Source of the DNA: Pseudomonadota bacterium
Lineage (GTDB): Bacteria > Desulfobacterota > Desulfobulbia > Desulfobulbales > Desulfocapsaceae
Direction of reading: 5' to 3'
DNA length: 64,000 bases
Assembly: GCA_018820855.1 (NCBI GenBank)
Contig: JAHJNL010000038.1
Coordinates: 36,866-100,865 of the forward strand
The position numbers were made by a program, and so were the translations under genes. Positions 45,495-56,800 of the stretch are shown here, piece after piece; the first letter of the stretch is position 1; every line of letters begins with the position of its first letter. Below the pieces are notes generated by a model, which was not told where the DNA came from, did not search any database, and worked only from the letters and a program-made list of their open reading frames with translations.

Positions 45495-45830
45495 GAAATA
45501 CTGAAGAGCACATTACGACATTACCACCCAGTGCACCTGGCCTGCCAAGGCTTGCCCCCGATTTCCTGAAAAGTATCCACGCCAAGGGAGGAGGTTCAAC
45601 CTATCCCCTTTTTTCTTTTTTATAAATTCAAGACCTGTCATTCCGCCAGCCTCGAACCATTCAAAACCCATTGACATTCCTGGATAAGTAATGTAGGGAA
45701 ACAATAAAGAAGTAATCTTTTAAGAGGGGAAAAAGTACAGATTGAGATTATTTCAAAAGAAAGCGCACAACAACATAACGTATTTATTTTACTAGAATTA
45801 CCATCGAAGAAAAATCAAATGAGGATTGTC
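45495..45830. other. intergenic region, no supported gene
   Basis: 336 nt after the fragment. It includes A/T-rich sequence before the lipoprotein gene (45740-45800), the likely promoter. No RNA gene or strong hairpin seen. Confidence 0.4.
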
Positions 45831-46487
45831 ATGAACAAACCATGTCTCATTCCTACCTTTTATCGACTAGGGCCAGCTTTCCTTCTTTTCTCTTTTCTCA
45901 TCACCGGTTGCGCAGAAATACGGCATGACTGCTCGAAAAAATACACAGTCGGCCAGCATGACGATGCAACAGCGCATTATACCTTAGGTCAGAACGCAAA
46001 GGCAAAGATCTACACAGTCGGTCAATATGATGACGCAACAGCACAGTATACACTCAGACAGGGCAGTTGCCCAGAGCCCCAATTCCAAGTATTACAAGCC
46101 AACCAACCAAAGAATGTCAACGCTAACTACGAAGAACAAGTATCCGATTTATCTATTGTCCTGGTGGCTTCTGACATACTGTTTGCATTTGACAAGTGGG
46201 TCATCAAAGATGACTTTCTCCCTGAATTAGACCAATGGGTTGATTATTTTCAAAACAATCCACAGGTAACGGCTATAATAGCTGGTCATACTGACAGCAC
46301 AGGTCCAACCACATACAACCAGAAACTCTCAGAAAAACGGGCCCAGGCTGTGATCAATTACCTGATCGGAAAAGGAGTTGCCCCTGAAAGATTAACAGCC
46401 AAAGGATTTGGTGAGAGTAGACCTGCAGCTCTGAATACCACAAGTGAAGGACGGCAAAAAAATCGACGGGTGGAACTTAACTTCTAA
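45831..46487 (+). CDS. OmpA-family peptidoglycan-binding lipoprotein
   Basis: About 218 residues. The leader FLLFSFLITGC ends in a lipobox, so it is probably lipidated. Two 23-residue repeats follow, each with YTVGQ-DDATA-YTL, then a linker, then an OmpA C-terminal domain: ILFAFDKWVIKDDFLPELD, IIAGHTDSTGPTTYNQKLSEKRAQAVINYL, GVAPERLTAKGFGESRP and NRRVEL. OmpA domains hold the outer membrane to peptidoglycan. GAGGA is 5 nt before ATG 45831. The tandem repeats are unusual for Pal-like proteins. Confidence 0.9.
   Translation: MNKPCLIPTFYRLGPAFLLFSFLITGCAEIRHDCSKKYTVGQHDDATAHYTLGQNAKAKIYTVGQYDDATAQYTLRQGSCPEPQFQVLQANQPKNVNANYEEQVSDLSIVLVASDILFAFDKWVIKDDFLPELDQWVDYFQNNPQVTAIIAGHTDSTGPTTYNQKLSEKRAQAVINYLIGKGVAPERLTAKGFGESRPAALNTTSEGRQKNRRVELNF
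45942..46061 (+). repeat. tandem 69-nt repeat in the OmpA-type lipoprotein gene
   Basis: Two copies of a unit starting TACACAGTCGG (45942 and 46011), about 75-80 percent identical over 51 nt, encoding YTVGQ-DDATA-YTL. Confidence 0.75.
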
Positions 46488-46524
46488 GCTCACAGCTTCT
46501 TTAAAAGGATCGTCGTTACACACT

Positions 46525-46587
46525 GAAGGTAGGGGACTGAATTTTTTTTTCGTGCCTTTTACGAAAACCATTCTGTCTCCCGAGTTC
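46525..46587. repeat. REP-like element, copy 1
   Basis: Starts GAAGGTAGGGGACTG; the GTAG head is followed by an imperfect palindrome (GGGGACTGAAT with ATTCTGTCTCCC) whose centre has TTTTCGT and ACGAAAA. It overlaps the 3' end of the RAYT gene. Copy 2 is at 47332-47393. Confidence 0.75.
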
Positions 46588-47266
46588 TAGGACGACCAGG
46601 TCCCCTGCTAGAAAAGCGGATACCGGTTCTCCTGGCAATTTCCTCACGAAATCGTTCTCCTCCAGTCAACTGGCCACGCTGCAAGGCTTCTTTGATCAAT
46701 TTAATTTCATAGTCAGGGATGGTGTCGAGTACATACTCAGCATACATTTCCCTGCGCTCTTTCTTGTTACTCCCCAAGGCTAGGTACGTGGGATGATAGT
46801 CTACGACAGGATCATTCCTGGATGTTGTCTTGCAGCCATAACTTGACCACTTATACTCCAAGGGATCTGTCACCATCCCGGCTCTCAATGGATTGAGCTC
46901 AATGTACCTGCAGCAAGCAGGCAAATAATCAATCGTGGATACAATTGAGGACTTAAAACGACCTTCCCACAAACTTCCAGAACGCTTTTCAAGCCTGTTG
47001 ACATATCGTGTCTGCCTTCCCGCAACCCGTTTCATGAGCATGGAAAGAGACTCCGGCTTGTCACCAGGATCTACCACCAAATGGATATGGTTGGTCATCA
47101 GGCAGTATGCGTAAATCTTACACTGGAATTCGTTTTTAAAATCTACGAGATTTACCCGGTAATAATTGTAATCGTCATCGGAGACAAAAACAGTTTGACG
47201 ATTATGACCCCGCTGGACAATATGATGAGGAGTATTGGGAAGAATTATTCGTGCAGAGCGAGGCAT
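46559..47266 (-). CDS. REP-associated tyrosine transposase (RAYT, IS200/IS605-like)
   Basis: 235 residues, a Y1 HUH nuclease fold. ARIILPNTPHHIVQRGHNRQ, then YCLMTNHIHLVVDP with the His-x-His pair, RVAGRQTRYVNRL with the likely catalytic Tyr, and YIELNPLRAGMV followed by YKWSSY are all hallmarks of RAYT proteins. These cut and rejoin single-stranded REP DNA. Nearly the same 63-nt REP-like sequence lies at the 3' end and upstream of the gene, in the usual RAYT arrangement. Full length with intact motifs. Confidence 0.9.
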   Translation of the reverse strand: MPRSARIILPNTPHHIVQRGHNRQTVFVSDDDYNYYRVNLVDFKNEFQCKIYAYCLMTNHIHLVVDPGDKPESLSMLMKRVAGRQTRYVNRLEKRSGSLWEGRFKSSIVSTIDYLPACCRYIELNPLRAGMVTDPLEYKWSSYGCKTTSRNDPVVDYHPTYLALGSNKKERREMYAEYVLDTIPDYEIKLIKEALQRGQLTGGERFREEIARRTGIRFSSRGPGRPRTRETEWFS

Positions 47267-47331
47267 AGAGTAACTTTACTGTTTAATTTTAGGAAGGTTA
47301 TCAACACGGGAGACTGATTGAATTTTTCCAT

Positions 47332-47393
47332 GAAGGTAGGGGACTGAATTTTTTTTCGTGCCTTTTACGAAAATCATTCTGTCTCCCGAGTTC
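47332..47393. repeat. REP-like element, copy 2
   Basis: Almost identical to copy 1 (one T shorter in the T-run, one base change), lying upstream of the RAYT gene in the same orientation. A partial relative (GGGAGACTGATTGAATTTTT) is at 47308-47327. Confidence 0.75.
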
Positions 47394-47506
47394 ATAGCTC
47401 ACGGTAGGTTTGTAGCTGTTCTAGATCCTAGAACCCGGTGAAAAAACTCGAAAATAGTTCTGTCCCCTTTTTGTGCACGAACAAAAAAACAAATACTCCC
47501 CTTTTC

Positions 47507-47770
47507 TTAACCTAGTAACATCGAGAATGGGATAAAAAATAAAAAATAACACAGAACCCCAATAATATTACCAATAAGAGCTTTATTCTTTTTCAGCAGG
47601 AAATTAATAGCTGGTATTAAAAATACTTGAATTAAGAAAAAGAAAAAGCTACCAAAAAATTTATTTCCAGACTGAACAAGCTCAATCAAGAAAAAATTAT
47701 AGATCAATGAGCACACTACCAGGAAAGTGAAGTTTTCTAAAACCCCTACAATAATTGTATTGTTTCTCAT
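47507..47770 (-). CDS. small membrane protein, candidate immunity protein for the Rhs toxin
   Basis: 87 residues with three hydrophobic segments: FTFLVVCSLIYNFFLIEL, FFGSFFFFLIQVFLIPAINFLL and LIGNIIGVLCYFLFFIPFSML. I do not recognise a family. It lies 41 nt after the Rhs gene stop on the same strand, the place where immunity genes for Rhs toxins usually sit. A membrane immunity protein would suit a toxin acting on membranes, but this is inference. The ATG at 47770 has only a weak RBS; a GTG at 47848 would overlap the Rhs gene. Confidence 0.6.
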   Translation of the reverse strand: MRNNTIIVGVLENFTFLVVCSLIYNFFLIELVQSGNKFFGSFFFFLIQVFLIPAINFLLKKNKALIGNIIGVLCYFLFFIPFSMLLG

Positions 47771-47811
47771 AGTTACAGGTCCATACCAAGAAGTTAGTTT
47801 GGCTCGACAAA

Positions 47812-50800
47812 TTAGATGGTTGGCGGGCACTCGCACATTAAATCCCACTTGTTAATCCACTTTTTAGTCCATTCATTGGCTTTATACCATGCTCTAGCAT
47901 CTCCATCTGGGGTCCTGCCATCTGTTAAGTGACCTCCTCGATACCAACGATAGCCTTTACTGTAATGAGAAAAGAAATCTTGACCTTGATGCATCAATCG
48001 TTCAAACAATTCTCTTTTACATTCTAAAATGGCTTTTGCAAGATCCTCCTCTACGGCACCTTTTGATCTAAAATGCAACCATGACTGCAAATATGGATTT
48101 GTAACTCCATGATCTTCTATTGTATAATCGAACCGTTGTCCTCCGTAAAAGTCACTATGACCAGCGCTTTTTCGTCCACCTCCTGTTAAAATATCAAAAA
48201 GTCCAGGTTTTCTTCCGGTTAGTATTCCATCTGAAAATAAACCTGATGGATCAACAAAATTAACCGGATCCCCCCCAACATACCCATACAGATTCATCCC
48301 ACCAGCAAGCCCAATAGGATCATCTGAGATGTAACGCCCGGTAGCTGGATCATAAAACCTGTGCCAGTTATAATGCAACCCACTCTGCCCATCAAAATAC
48401 TGTCCCGGAAACCTCAAATTATTCTCCACAACCGCAACCACTACCTCAGCCCTACCAAAGGTATCATACCTTGCCTCCCACACCACCCTGCCGTTTTCTG
48501 CGACAAGCTGCTGCGGAGTCCCCAGGTGGTCATTCACATACCAGTAATACTCCTCCCCCAAACGAAGAAAGAGCGGATTCGTGGTCCAGGATGAACCGGG
48601 ATGATACCCATAGCTTTTCAACTCGCTCCCATCGGCCGCATATTCACCAGCCAGCCCCTCATCGTTATAATGGAAATAGGTCCGAGTACCGTCCACCTCT
48701 TTCCACAATCTGCGGCCGAAGGGATCATATACGTAGCTGCAGATCTCCTCTCCTGTATCTTTTTCCATCTTTTCCAGACGATTGTCAACCGTATAGGTAA
48801 AGGTGGTGGTGTTTCCGCCTACGGTTTTGGCCGTCATATTGCCATGGTTATCATAGCGATAACTCGTTTCATCAAAACCGGTCAGCTGGTTGTTGGCGTT
48901 GTAGTCCCACAGGGGGTAATCCGCGGAGCTGAGGCGATTGCCCAGGCCATCGTAGCTATAGGCCTCATCCTCCTCCGGGGTCTGTGCCTCGACAAGACGG
49001 TCTGCCTGGTCGTAGTCATAGGTGTAACTGCCGTGCAAGGTCGCTTTCGACTGAACCTGACCGACCGGGGAATAGCTGTAGTTGTTTTCGCTGAGGGAAT
49101 TCCCGCCCGGATCAGCAGCAACAGAATCGGTGACCTGCAGAAGCCCATTGTAGGCATACTGCAGGTTCGTTCCGCCGGGGAGTAAGATTTTTGTGGGTCT
49201 GCTCCAGGAGTACTCAGGGATAGTCACCTCCTTGTTATTTGCAAGCTGCAGGCCTACGGGTCGATTGGCCTGGTCATAGCTCCAGGTCCGTGTTTTCCCC
49301 GATGGATCGGTATAGCTCTTTTTCTGACCATTGGCATAGTAGGTATAGGAATGGCTCAGGCTGAAGGGGCCGTAATCCACCGTTTCAGCTATCCTGCGTT
49401 GCAGTTCGTCATAGGAATAGGTGGCGGAGGTGGTGCCGTCATCATATTCGGTGAGGCTGCCTGCCAGATTGTAGCTGTAGCTGATGGTCTTGGCAGGAGT
49501 GGTGTCTTGCAGTGTGGCATACATCTGAGCCATGGTGGGACGGTTTTCACTGTCGTAGGAGTAGACCGTCTTGGAGTTGTTGGCAGTAATAACCTGCATG
49601 AGGTTTCCTGCCTTGTCGTAGCTGTATTGGGTCTCCTGCTGCAGCGGCTTGATCTCTTTTATCAGTCTGTTATTCAGATCATAATCAAAGTAGGTAAAAC
49701 CCTGGTTGGGATCTTCGAGGCTGACGAGATTATCCCGGACATCGTAGCTGTAGCGGGTTTCTTCGCCCAAGGGATTGCGTTCCAGGATCTTGCGGCCGAG
49801 GAAGTCGTACTCATAGAAGTGTTCCCTGCCAATGGCATCGGTCACGGTTGTGAGGTTGCCGTGGATATCATAGCTGTAATGCGTTGTCCGTTCCTCTGTT
49901 TCCAGGATATCCGTCTGTTTAATGATCCGCTTCCTGCTGTCGTAGACAAATTCCCTGGTAAAGGTGGGATAGATGATGCGGCTGACCAGGTCGCTGTTGC
50001 CGGAGCAGGAGGAACAGCCGTCACTGTTCTCGTACTGGTAGAAGGTCACGTTGCCCTCACCGTCTGTGCTCTGGGTGAGCCGCTCAAAGAGGTCATACTG
50101 GAGTGTGGTCTTATGGCCGGAGGGATCTGTGATCTGTTCCGCCTTGTTGGCCGCGGTATAGCTTCGCTGTGCCGTCTGACCCAGCGGATCGGTCATGGTG
50201 AGCAGGTTTTTGTTATTGTCAAAAGTGAAGGTGTATTCCTTCAGGTAGGCATCAATAACCGAGCTGCGGTTACCGGCCTCATCGTAACGGAATTCGCGGA
50301 CCAGCTCCTTTTCATGGTTATGGATGGTGAGGAGGTTGCCTGATGCATCGTAGCTGAAATACCTGTTGTAGCCGCGGCCGTCTGCCACCCGCTGCGGGTT
50401 TCCGGTTGCGGTATAGTCAAAGAAGGAATTGCTGTTGCGCTCCGGGTCCGTGATTGTGCTGATATTTCCATAATCATCATAGCTGAAGCGGGTTATGGCA
50501 TCGGCGTCACCGGCTTCTCCCCTGATGATCGATTCCTGCAACTGGCCCGCTTCGTTATAGGTATATTCGGTCCTCCGCTCTTCTCCGCTCCCTGCCGCTT
50601 CAATCTGGGCAATACGGTCACCCAGGTCATTATACTCATATCTGGTGATGACACCCATCCGGTCCCGTGCACTGATCTGGTTCCAGGGTTTCAGGTAGCT
50701 GATGGTTTCCCAGGTGTCATCTGTATACTCCAGGCGAATCAGGTTTTCCCACTCGTCAAAATATTTCCTGGTGGTCACCCCGCGTCCGTCGGTGACCCAG

Positions 50801-53800
50801 CGCACGCGGTCACTCGGTTTTTGTATCTTCTTGACTGTGACGCCATTGATATCCACCCGTATGGTATCGCCGTCGTAATCGTACCAGACCTCTTTGACCT
50901 TGCCCGAGGGATATTTAACATAGGCGTAGTACTCCCGTGTACTCTTGTTATAATCAAACTCAAAGAGATGACCGGTCCCGTTCTCATCCACAACACGGCT
51001 CACATCACCGTAGGGACCATAACTGATATTACGGACCTTGCCGCCAGGCTCCTCGACACGGCTCAGGCGTCCGCCGCTGTAGTTATAGGTGGTGGTATGC
51101 CCCCCCAGGTCGGTGAAGGTGGAGAGCAGATCGTTGCTGTAGGTGTAGCTGACGCTTCGTCCGTTGATATCGGAGATGGTACTGATATGGCTGCCACTGT
51201 ATTCATACCAGAGGAACTGATTACCGTCTTTATCAGCCCAGCCGGTGAAAAGACCGTCCTCGTACAGGGCTCTGGCACTGGTGCGGCCACGGTTTCCGTA
51301 AGAGAGGAGCCTGCCATGCTCGTCAAAGTCTCTCCATTTGCCCCTGCTGTCCTTCCAAATATAGCCCGTTTCCGTCCTTTGGATTCGGGATGAACGATAA
51401 GTGTAGGAGTCGCTGTCAGAGGTGGAGACAGCGTAACTGACGCCTCCCATAATGATCGCAACGATGTCGCCGCCGCCATTATAGGTAAATTCCAGATTGT
51501 GGCGGTCAAAGGACCAGTTCCAGCGATTATTTTCGTAATAGCGATGCTCGGCAATACGGCCGCCGGGAATCCTGATGGAGATATCTTCCTTATCCCGATT
51601 ATACTCGCGCAGGATGGTATTGACCGTGGAGCCAACCGGCACACTGTTGTCCTCATCCCCGCCCGGTTTATTCTGCTGACAGGGCGGGCAATCCTTGTTC
51701 GGCTTGGGCAGGCATTTGACGCCGCTGATGGGTTGCGGAGCCGGTGCAGGATAAGAGACGGAGCCCCCGCCGCTCGAACTGCCGCCGACACTGACAGAAC
51801 CGCCACCACCACCGCCACCACCAATGCCGCCACCTGAGGCTGTACCGCCGCCACCGCCACAGCTGCCATAGACACGACTCCAGCAGTAGAAGGTACTGCT
51901 CTTGGATGTCACTTCATTGGCACATGTATAGGTATAGGGGATCACCATGCAGGCCTTGTAGGTACTGCAGGAACCACCACCGGAACCGTCTTCCTGATCG
52001 AGAGTCTTCAGACAGGTAATACGGTAGGGGATGATCACCTTCTCTTTTGCCTCCAGACTATCGGGAATCCCTTCCAGCAGTTCGAACCTGAAGGTGTCAT
52101 CTGATTGGGGAATCTGAAAACCAACATTGTCGGCCCGAATCAGGCCATGATTGGTCAGGGTAAACTCGCCGTTAAAGACCATCCCCTTTGTCATCGCCGG
52201 AATGGAAAGGGCTGTGGGTTCCGCCACCACCACTGCAGCCGGGACATCGGTTTCATAGATTGCCGTCAGGACGATTTCATACCGGTCTTCAATGATGATT
52301 TCCTTGACCTCCCAGAATACCGTGACCAGATTATACTCCAGGAAGACCTCCTGGGTTGCAGTGAGACCCGGTTTTATTGTTACCCTGCCGATATGTTCCT
52401 GATGATTGGGCGCAGTTATCCTGCACTTATAGTGCCCTGCCGGGATATCGGCAAATCCTGCCTCTCCCAAAACATCTGTCCTCACCTTAGGCTCAGTGAC
52501 AAGTGTTTTCTCATTCTGCAGGGTGATGGTGGCACCCTGCAATCCATGGATCAGATTGTTCTGTTCATCTGTGGTACCCGTATAGAGATCGGCCACCTTG
52601 AAGAGTACTCCTCCTTCCCCATCAAGATTGACGATGACAAAGACATAGATATTCCTCACGGGGTGGTTATCCGCCTCCACCTGGAGGATAAACTGGTGCG
52701 CTCCTTCCTCGACACTGGTACCTGGGGTGAAGGTGATGGGAACATCACGCTCCTCGCCAACCTCAATGTCGCCAAGATCGCTGCTGATACTGAGGGTTAC
52801 CCAGTCGGGCGCCGGTTTTCCATCGAGGGTGAGCAGGCTCAGCCGTACATTCTCCATGGCAGCCAGGCCCTTATTGCTCAGGACCATTGTTTCCGTGGAA
52901 ACATCTCCCTGGACCACACCTGCTTCAATCCTGTTCGGAGCAAAGAAAAGGGTTGGTTCGGCTGTGGTAAAGAGCGTATCGATGCTTATGCTTGCCCAGC
53001 CTTCTGGAGGCGCTTCATCGCTGATAACTCTGAGGACCAGCCCGCTTTCCTCTTTCGCCAGATTATTGGCCCAGATCGTTACCGGAAGCTGAACCTTTTT
53101 CTGCTCTGCGACAAGAGAAATTGCTTCTGTCAGGCTGCAGGTGACGCCCTCGGGGAACACTCCTCCCGACTGATCCGCCTCGTTATAAACAAGACGCAGA
53201 TTATTCAGTTCTGTTCCGGCACCAGTGCTGATAGTGGCCTGGAAGGTCTCTTCATAGTTCCTCGGTGTGGTCAAGCGGACGGAAGCGGGACTGACAAGGA
53301 CACGGCCGATAGTGAATTCGTCCTGTATCGGCCTGTCGAGCAGATCCGGATGCACGACACAGACCTGATAGCGGCCCGATTCACCTTCAAGGGGAACAAA
53401 GCTATGGACAAATTCACCATTCTCGTCGGTTTCCACTTCCATGATCCGTTCATAGCCGCTGACGCTGATAACGAGATTAAGAACAGCATTGGCAAGGGGT
53501 TCCTCGCTTTCCCGTTCTACTGCCCTGCCCCTGATGTGAATATCTTCATCGCCAAAGGAGGCTTTGGGGCTTATCCCCGTTATCTCACCATAATAGCTGG
53601 TATCTACCAGTTTCACGAGCCGCTCGCCGCTCAACCCCTGCATGACCACCGCATCATCCCTTGTCTGGTGCCAGGAAACCGTATCGATAAGGAGGCGGAC
53701 CCGAAGCTCATCGGGTGCGCCATATGGAATAGTGACGATTGTCGGCTCCGAGGTGAAGGCCTTTCCTGCAGGAATGCGGGCCACTACATTGTTGTTCGAG

Positions 53801-56800
53801 AGGTTGACCAGGCCTTCACCGGTGATCTGGCGATAGGGTGCAGTGGCCAGGATATTATCATCTGCATCAACGAGTTGAAAGCGAACAGATGAAGAATCGC
53901 CATTACCGGCACGGCTGGCGGTTATGATCTCAATCTCTTCCTGACCGCTGTTTTCCAGGCGGAACCAGACCTTGCCGGTAACCCCGCGGGTAAATTCCTC
54001 GTTGCTGAGCTGCAGCACCAGCATACCTTCCCGGACCTCCACCTCATCCTTGCGGATAATCCTGACCTCTTCTCCCTGGTTGGGAGCCAAGAGGGTACTC
54101 ACCGTGGCCTCCGCCTGGTCGGGAAGGGTATCGTAGCCGCCTACGGTCACCGGTACCAGGAAGAATTCACCACCGGAGAGGTCGAACTTTTCGGAAATAT
54201 GATTACGCCCATCCAGTTCCGTTTCCAGCCATATATTGCTCAGGGCTGTTTTACCAAGATTTTTGACCCGATAGGTGAGACGATTCATCACACCGCGTTC
54301 CATAACCGAATCGGGCAGGAGTTCTGTACTGAGCGCGGGCAGCATAAGTTTGCGTGGTATGCTTTCATAGGAGTTTTCATCTATGGCCGTCAGAGAGTAA
54401 TGCCGTTCCTCTCCTGCATATCCACTGTCTGTATAGGTTTGTTCGCTAACTGTGGCAATTGTCTGAAAATCCGACTCTGTTGCCTTGTTTTGCACTGTTA
54501 TCTTATAGCCGGACAGAGTATTCGTTTTCGGATGCTTCCAGGAGAGAAGCGGATAGTCGAGACGTTCCTGTTGTACCTTTATTGCAGATACCGGCAGCAG
54601 CCCGAAATTCTGATACACTGAGTGAGAGGGAGCGGATTCATTTCCTGTTTCATCAATTGCTGTGATGGCATAACAATGTTCGCTGGCCGATGGCGTCGGA
54701 TCAATGACCATGAGCTGATCAATTCCACGGGCCAGGGCGGTCAGCCCGGCAACGGTGACAATCTCAGGCTCTGCTGAACGATAAAGACCGTAAGTAATTT
54801 TCTCCTGCCCTGCTCCCTCGGGAGGCTGCCAGTTGAGCATGATCCCCTGGGGCGTCAGCTCAATGGTCAGATTTTGAGGCGGCTGGGGAGAGGTGGCATC
54901 TGTTTTCACAGACACTTCGGCAGACGGTCCGCTTTGTGACTCAAGCTCATCCACTGTACGGATAGAAGCCACCGCGTATACCCAGATACCGTCTTCGGGC
55001 GGCGTATCTGCAAAGCTTGTTTGCGGCTCTATGCGAGCCAGCGGCTGCAACGCATCGTCACCGACATTACGCCTGAAAACCTGGTACCCTGAAACTTCCT
55101 CCACTGCCTGCCAGGCAAGATTAACCTGACCACCGGGAAGGGCAGTGGCGGTCAAACCAAGCGGTGTGGCCAGGGGAGGAAGATCTCCCTGGTAAATCTG
55201 AAACTGATTGGGCACCAAAATCTTCGTACCCGGATTATCCAGATCGTCGAAAGCTGTAAAAGCAAAAGAGAGTGTTTCGGGTTCCGTACTGCCCCCATCT
55301 ACGGGCAGGAGAAACGTTGCCCGCCATGTCTGGACGTCTCCCTCCTGGGTGGCAATCTGTACAGGAGAATCGATTGCTGTGACCTCACGGCCGGAACCGG
55401 ACAAACGATATGAAAGAACGGGTGAGTCCCCTGCTCTGCTTTTCTCCGTCAGTCCGAAAACAACGGTTATTCTGGTCAGTTCGTCATTCTGTATCGGTGC
55501 TGCAGGAGAAATGGCAAAACGATGAATAAGCGGGCCATCCGTATCAAAGAGAAGCGTTTCACCATTATCAATTTCCGTGCCCCGATTCTCGGCTATATCC
55601 CGTGCGGAAAAAAGGACATAGGCCGTACCGGACGGAGTTGTCTCTTGGAGTGTGTATTCACCGCTGTAGGTGAAATCATCCTTCTTCTCCATCCTCAAGG
55701 CATAGGGAGTTCCTCCGTTGGGTACGATGGAAACAAAGGGTGTTGTCAGCAGTGATTCACTGACCCTTACAACAACTTCGAGCAGACCGGGAGCCAAGCG
55801 ATTTCCATCTGTTTTTCCATGGGAGATAACGGAGACATCAAGCGCCCTGGGAGCGACCCGGTCTGTAAGTACCGTCACAGGATCGGACAACAATCCCTCA
55901 TTTCCCGCCTGATCGATACAGCTGACACGATAGTACCAGACATGATCTTCCGGTGTGAGATCGGTATAAGCGGTGACAGTGAGCATTTCAGTGTTCAGCT
56001 TTGTGGCCTGAGCATGTCCGTCAAATGGCGATGCAGAGCGATAAAGAGTATAACCGGCGACGCTTTCATCCACAGGAGCTTGCCAGCTCAACTTCACCTG
56101 CCCGCCCGATTTCGGAACGGCCGTCACATTGCGTGGCTTACTGGGAAGAGTGGTATCAAGAAAGACTATGACACTGCTGCTTACCTCACTGTCGCCGACC
56201 CGGTTTGCAGCCACGGCCTCAAGGATATTTTCGCCTTCTGTAAGAATAAGTTCACCACTGAACACACCCTTATGATCAGTACCACTTTCTGCAACGGTTA
56301 CACCGTTATTTATGACTCGAACAGTTGTCTCAACTTCTGCTATCCCTCGAATATACTGCTGCTCCTTATTGGTGATTGTAGCTGTTTTAGGCTCTGTAAT
56401 TTCCGGTGGCTCAGGCACAACCAGCAGGGTGTTGACTTGAAAAGTCTTTTCACTGACATTGCCGAGGCTGTCATAGGCCTGTATGGTCAAATTATGCGGC
56501 CCATCCTCATGGCTGACAACATTCCAGCTCCATGAATAGTAAGGTGTGCCTGCATAGATTTTTGCCTCGCTCTCTGAATCGATGAAAAATTCGACCCGGC
56601 TCACAGAGGCGGGATCGCTTGCCTCCACGGCAATCACGGCAGTCTTGCCAAAGGTCATACCATCTACAAGAGTCTCTCCGTTGACTGTGATGGCACCAAA
56701 CAGAGGCCCTTCAGTATCTTCATTCGGGGTTGCCGTAAAAGATGTTACCGTATCCAGGGAACCATTAGAGAGATTGATGGTTGCCACGGCAAAATAATAG

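Noticed and set aside
46525..47393. CRISPR array
   Set aside because: Only two similar repeats, 800 nt apart, with a transposase between them; REP elements fit better.
52105..53892. Long plus-strand open frame (595 codons) opposite the Rhs gene, and other long antisense frames there and in the rec genes
   Set aside because: They are complements of strongly recognisable genes and show no family motifs of their own.
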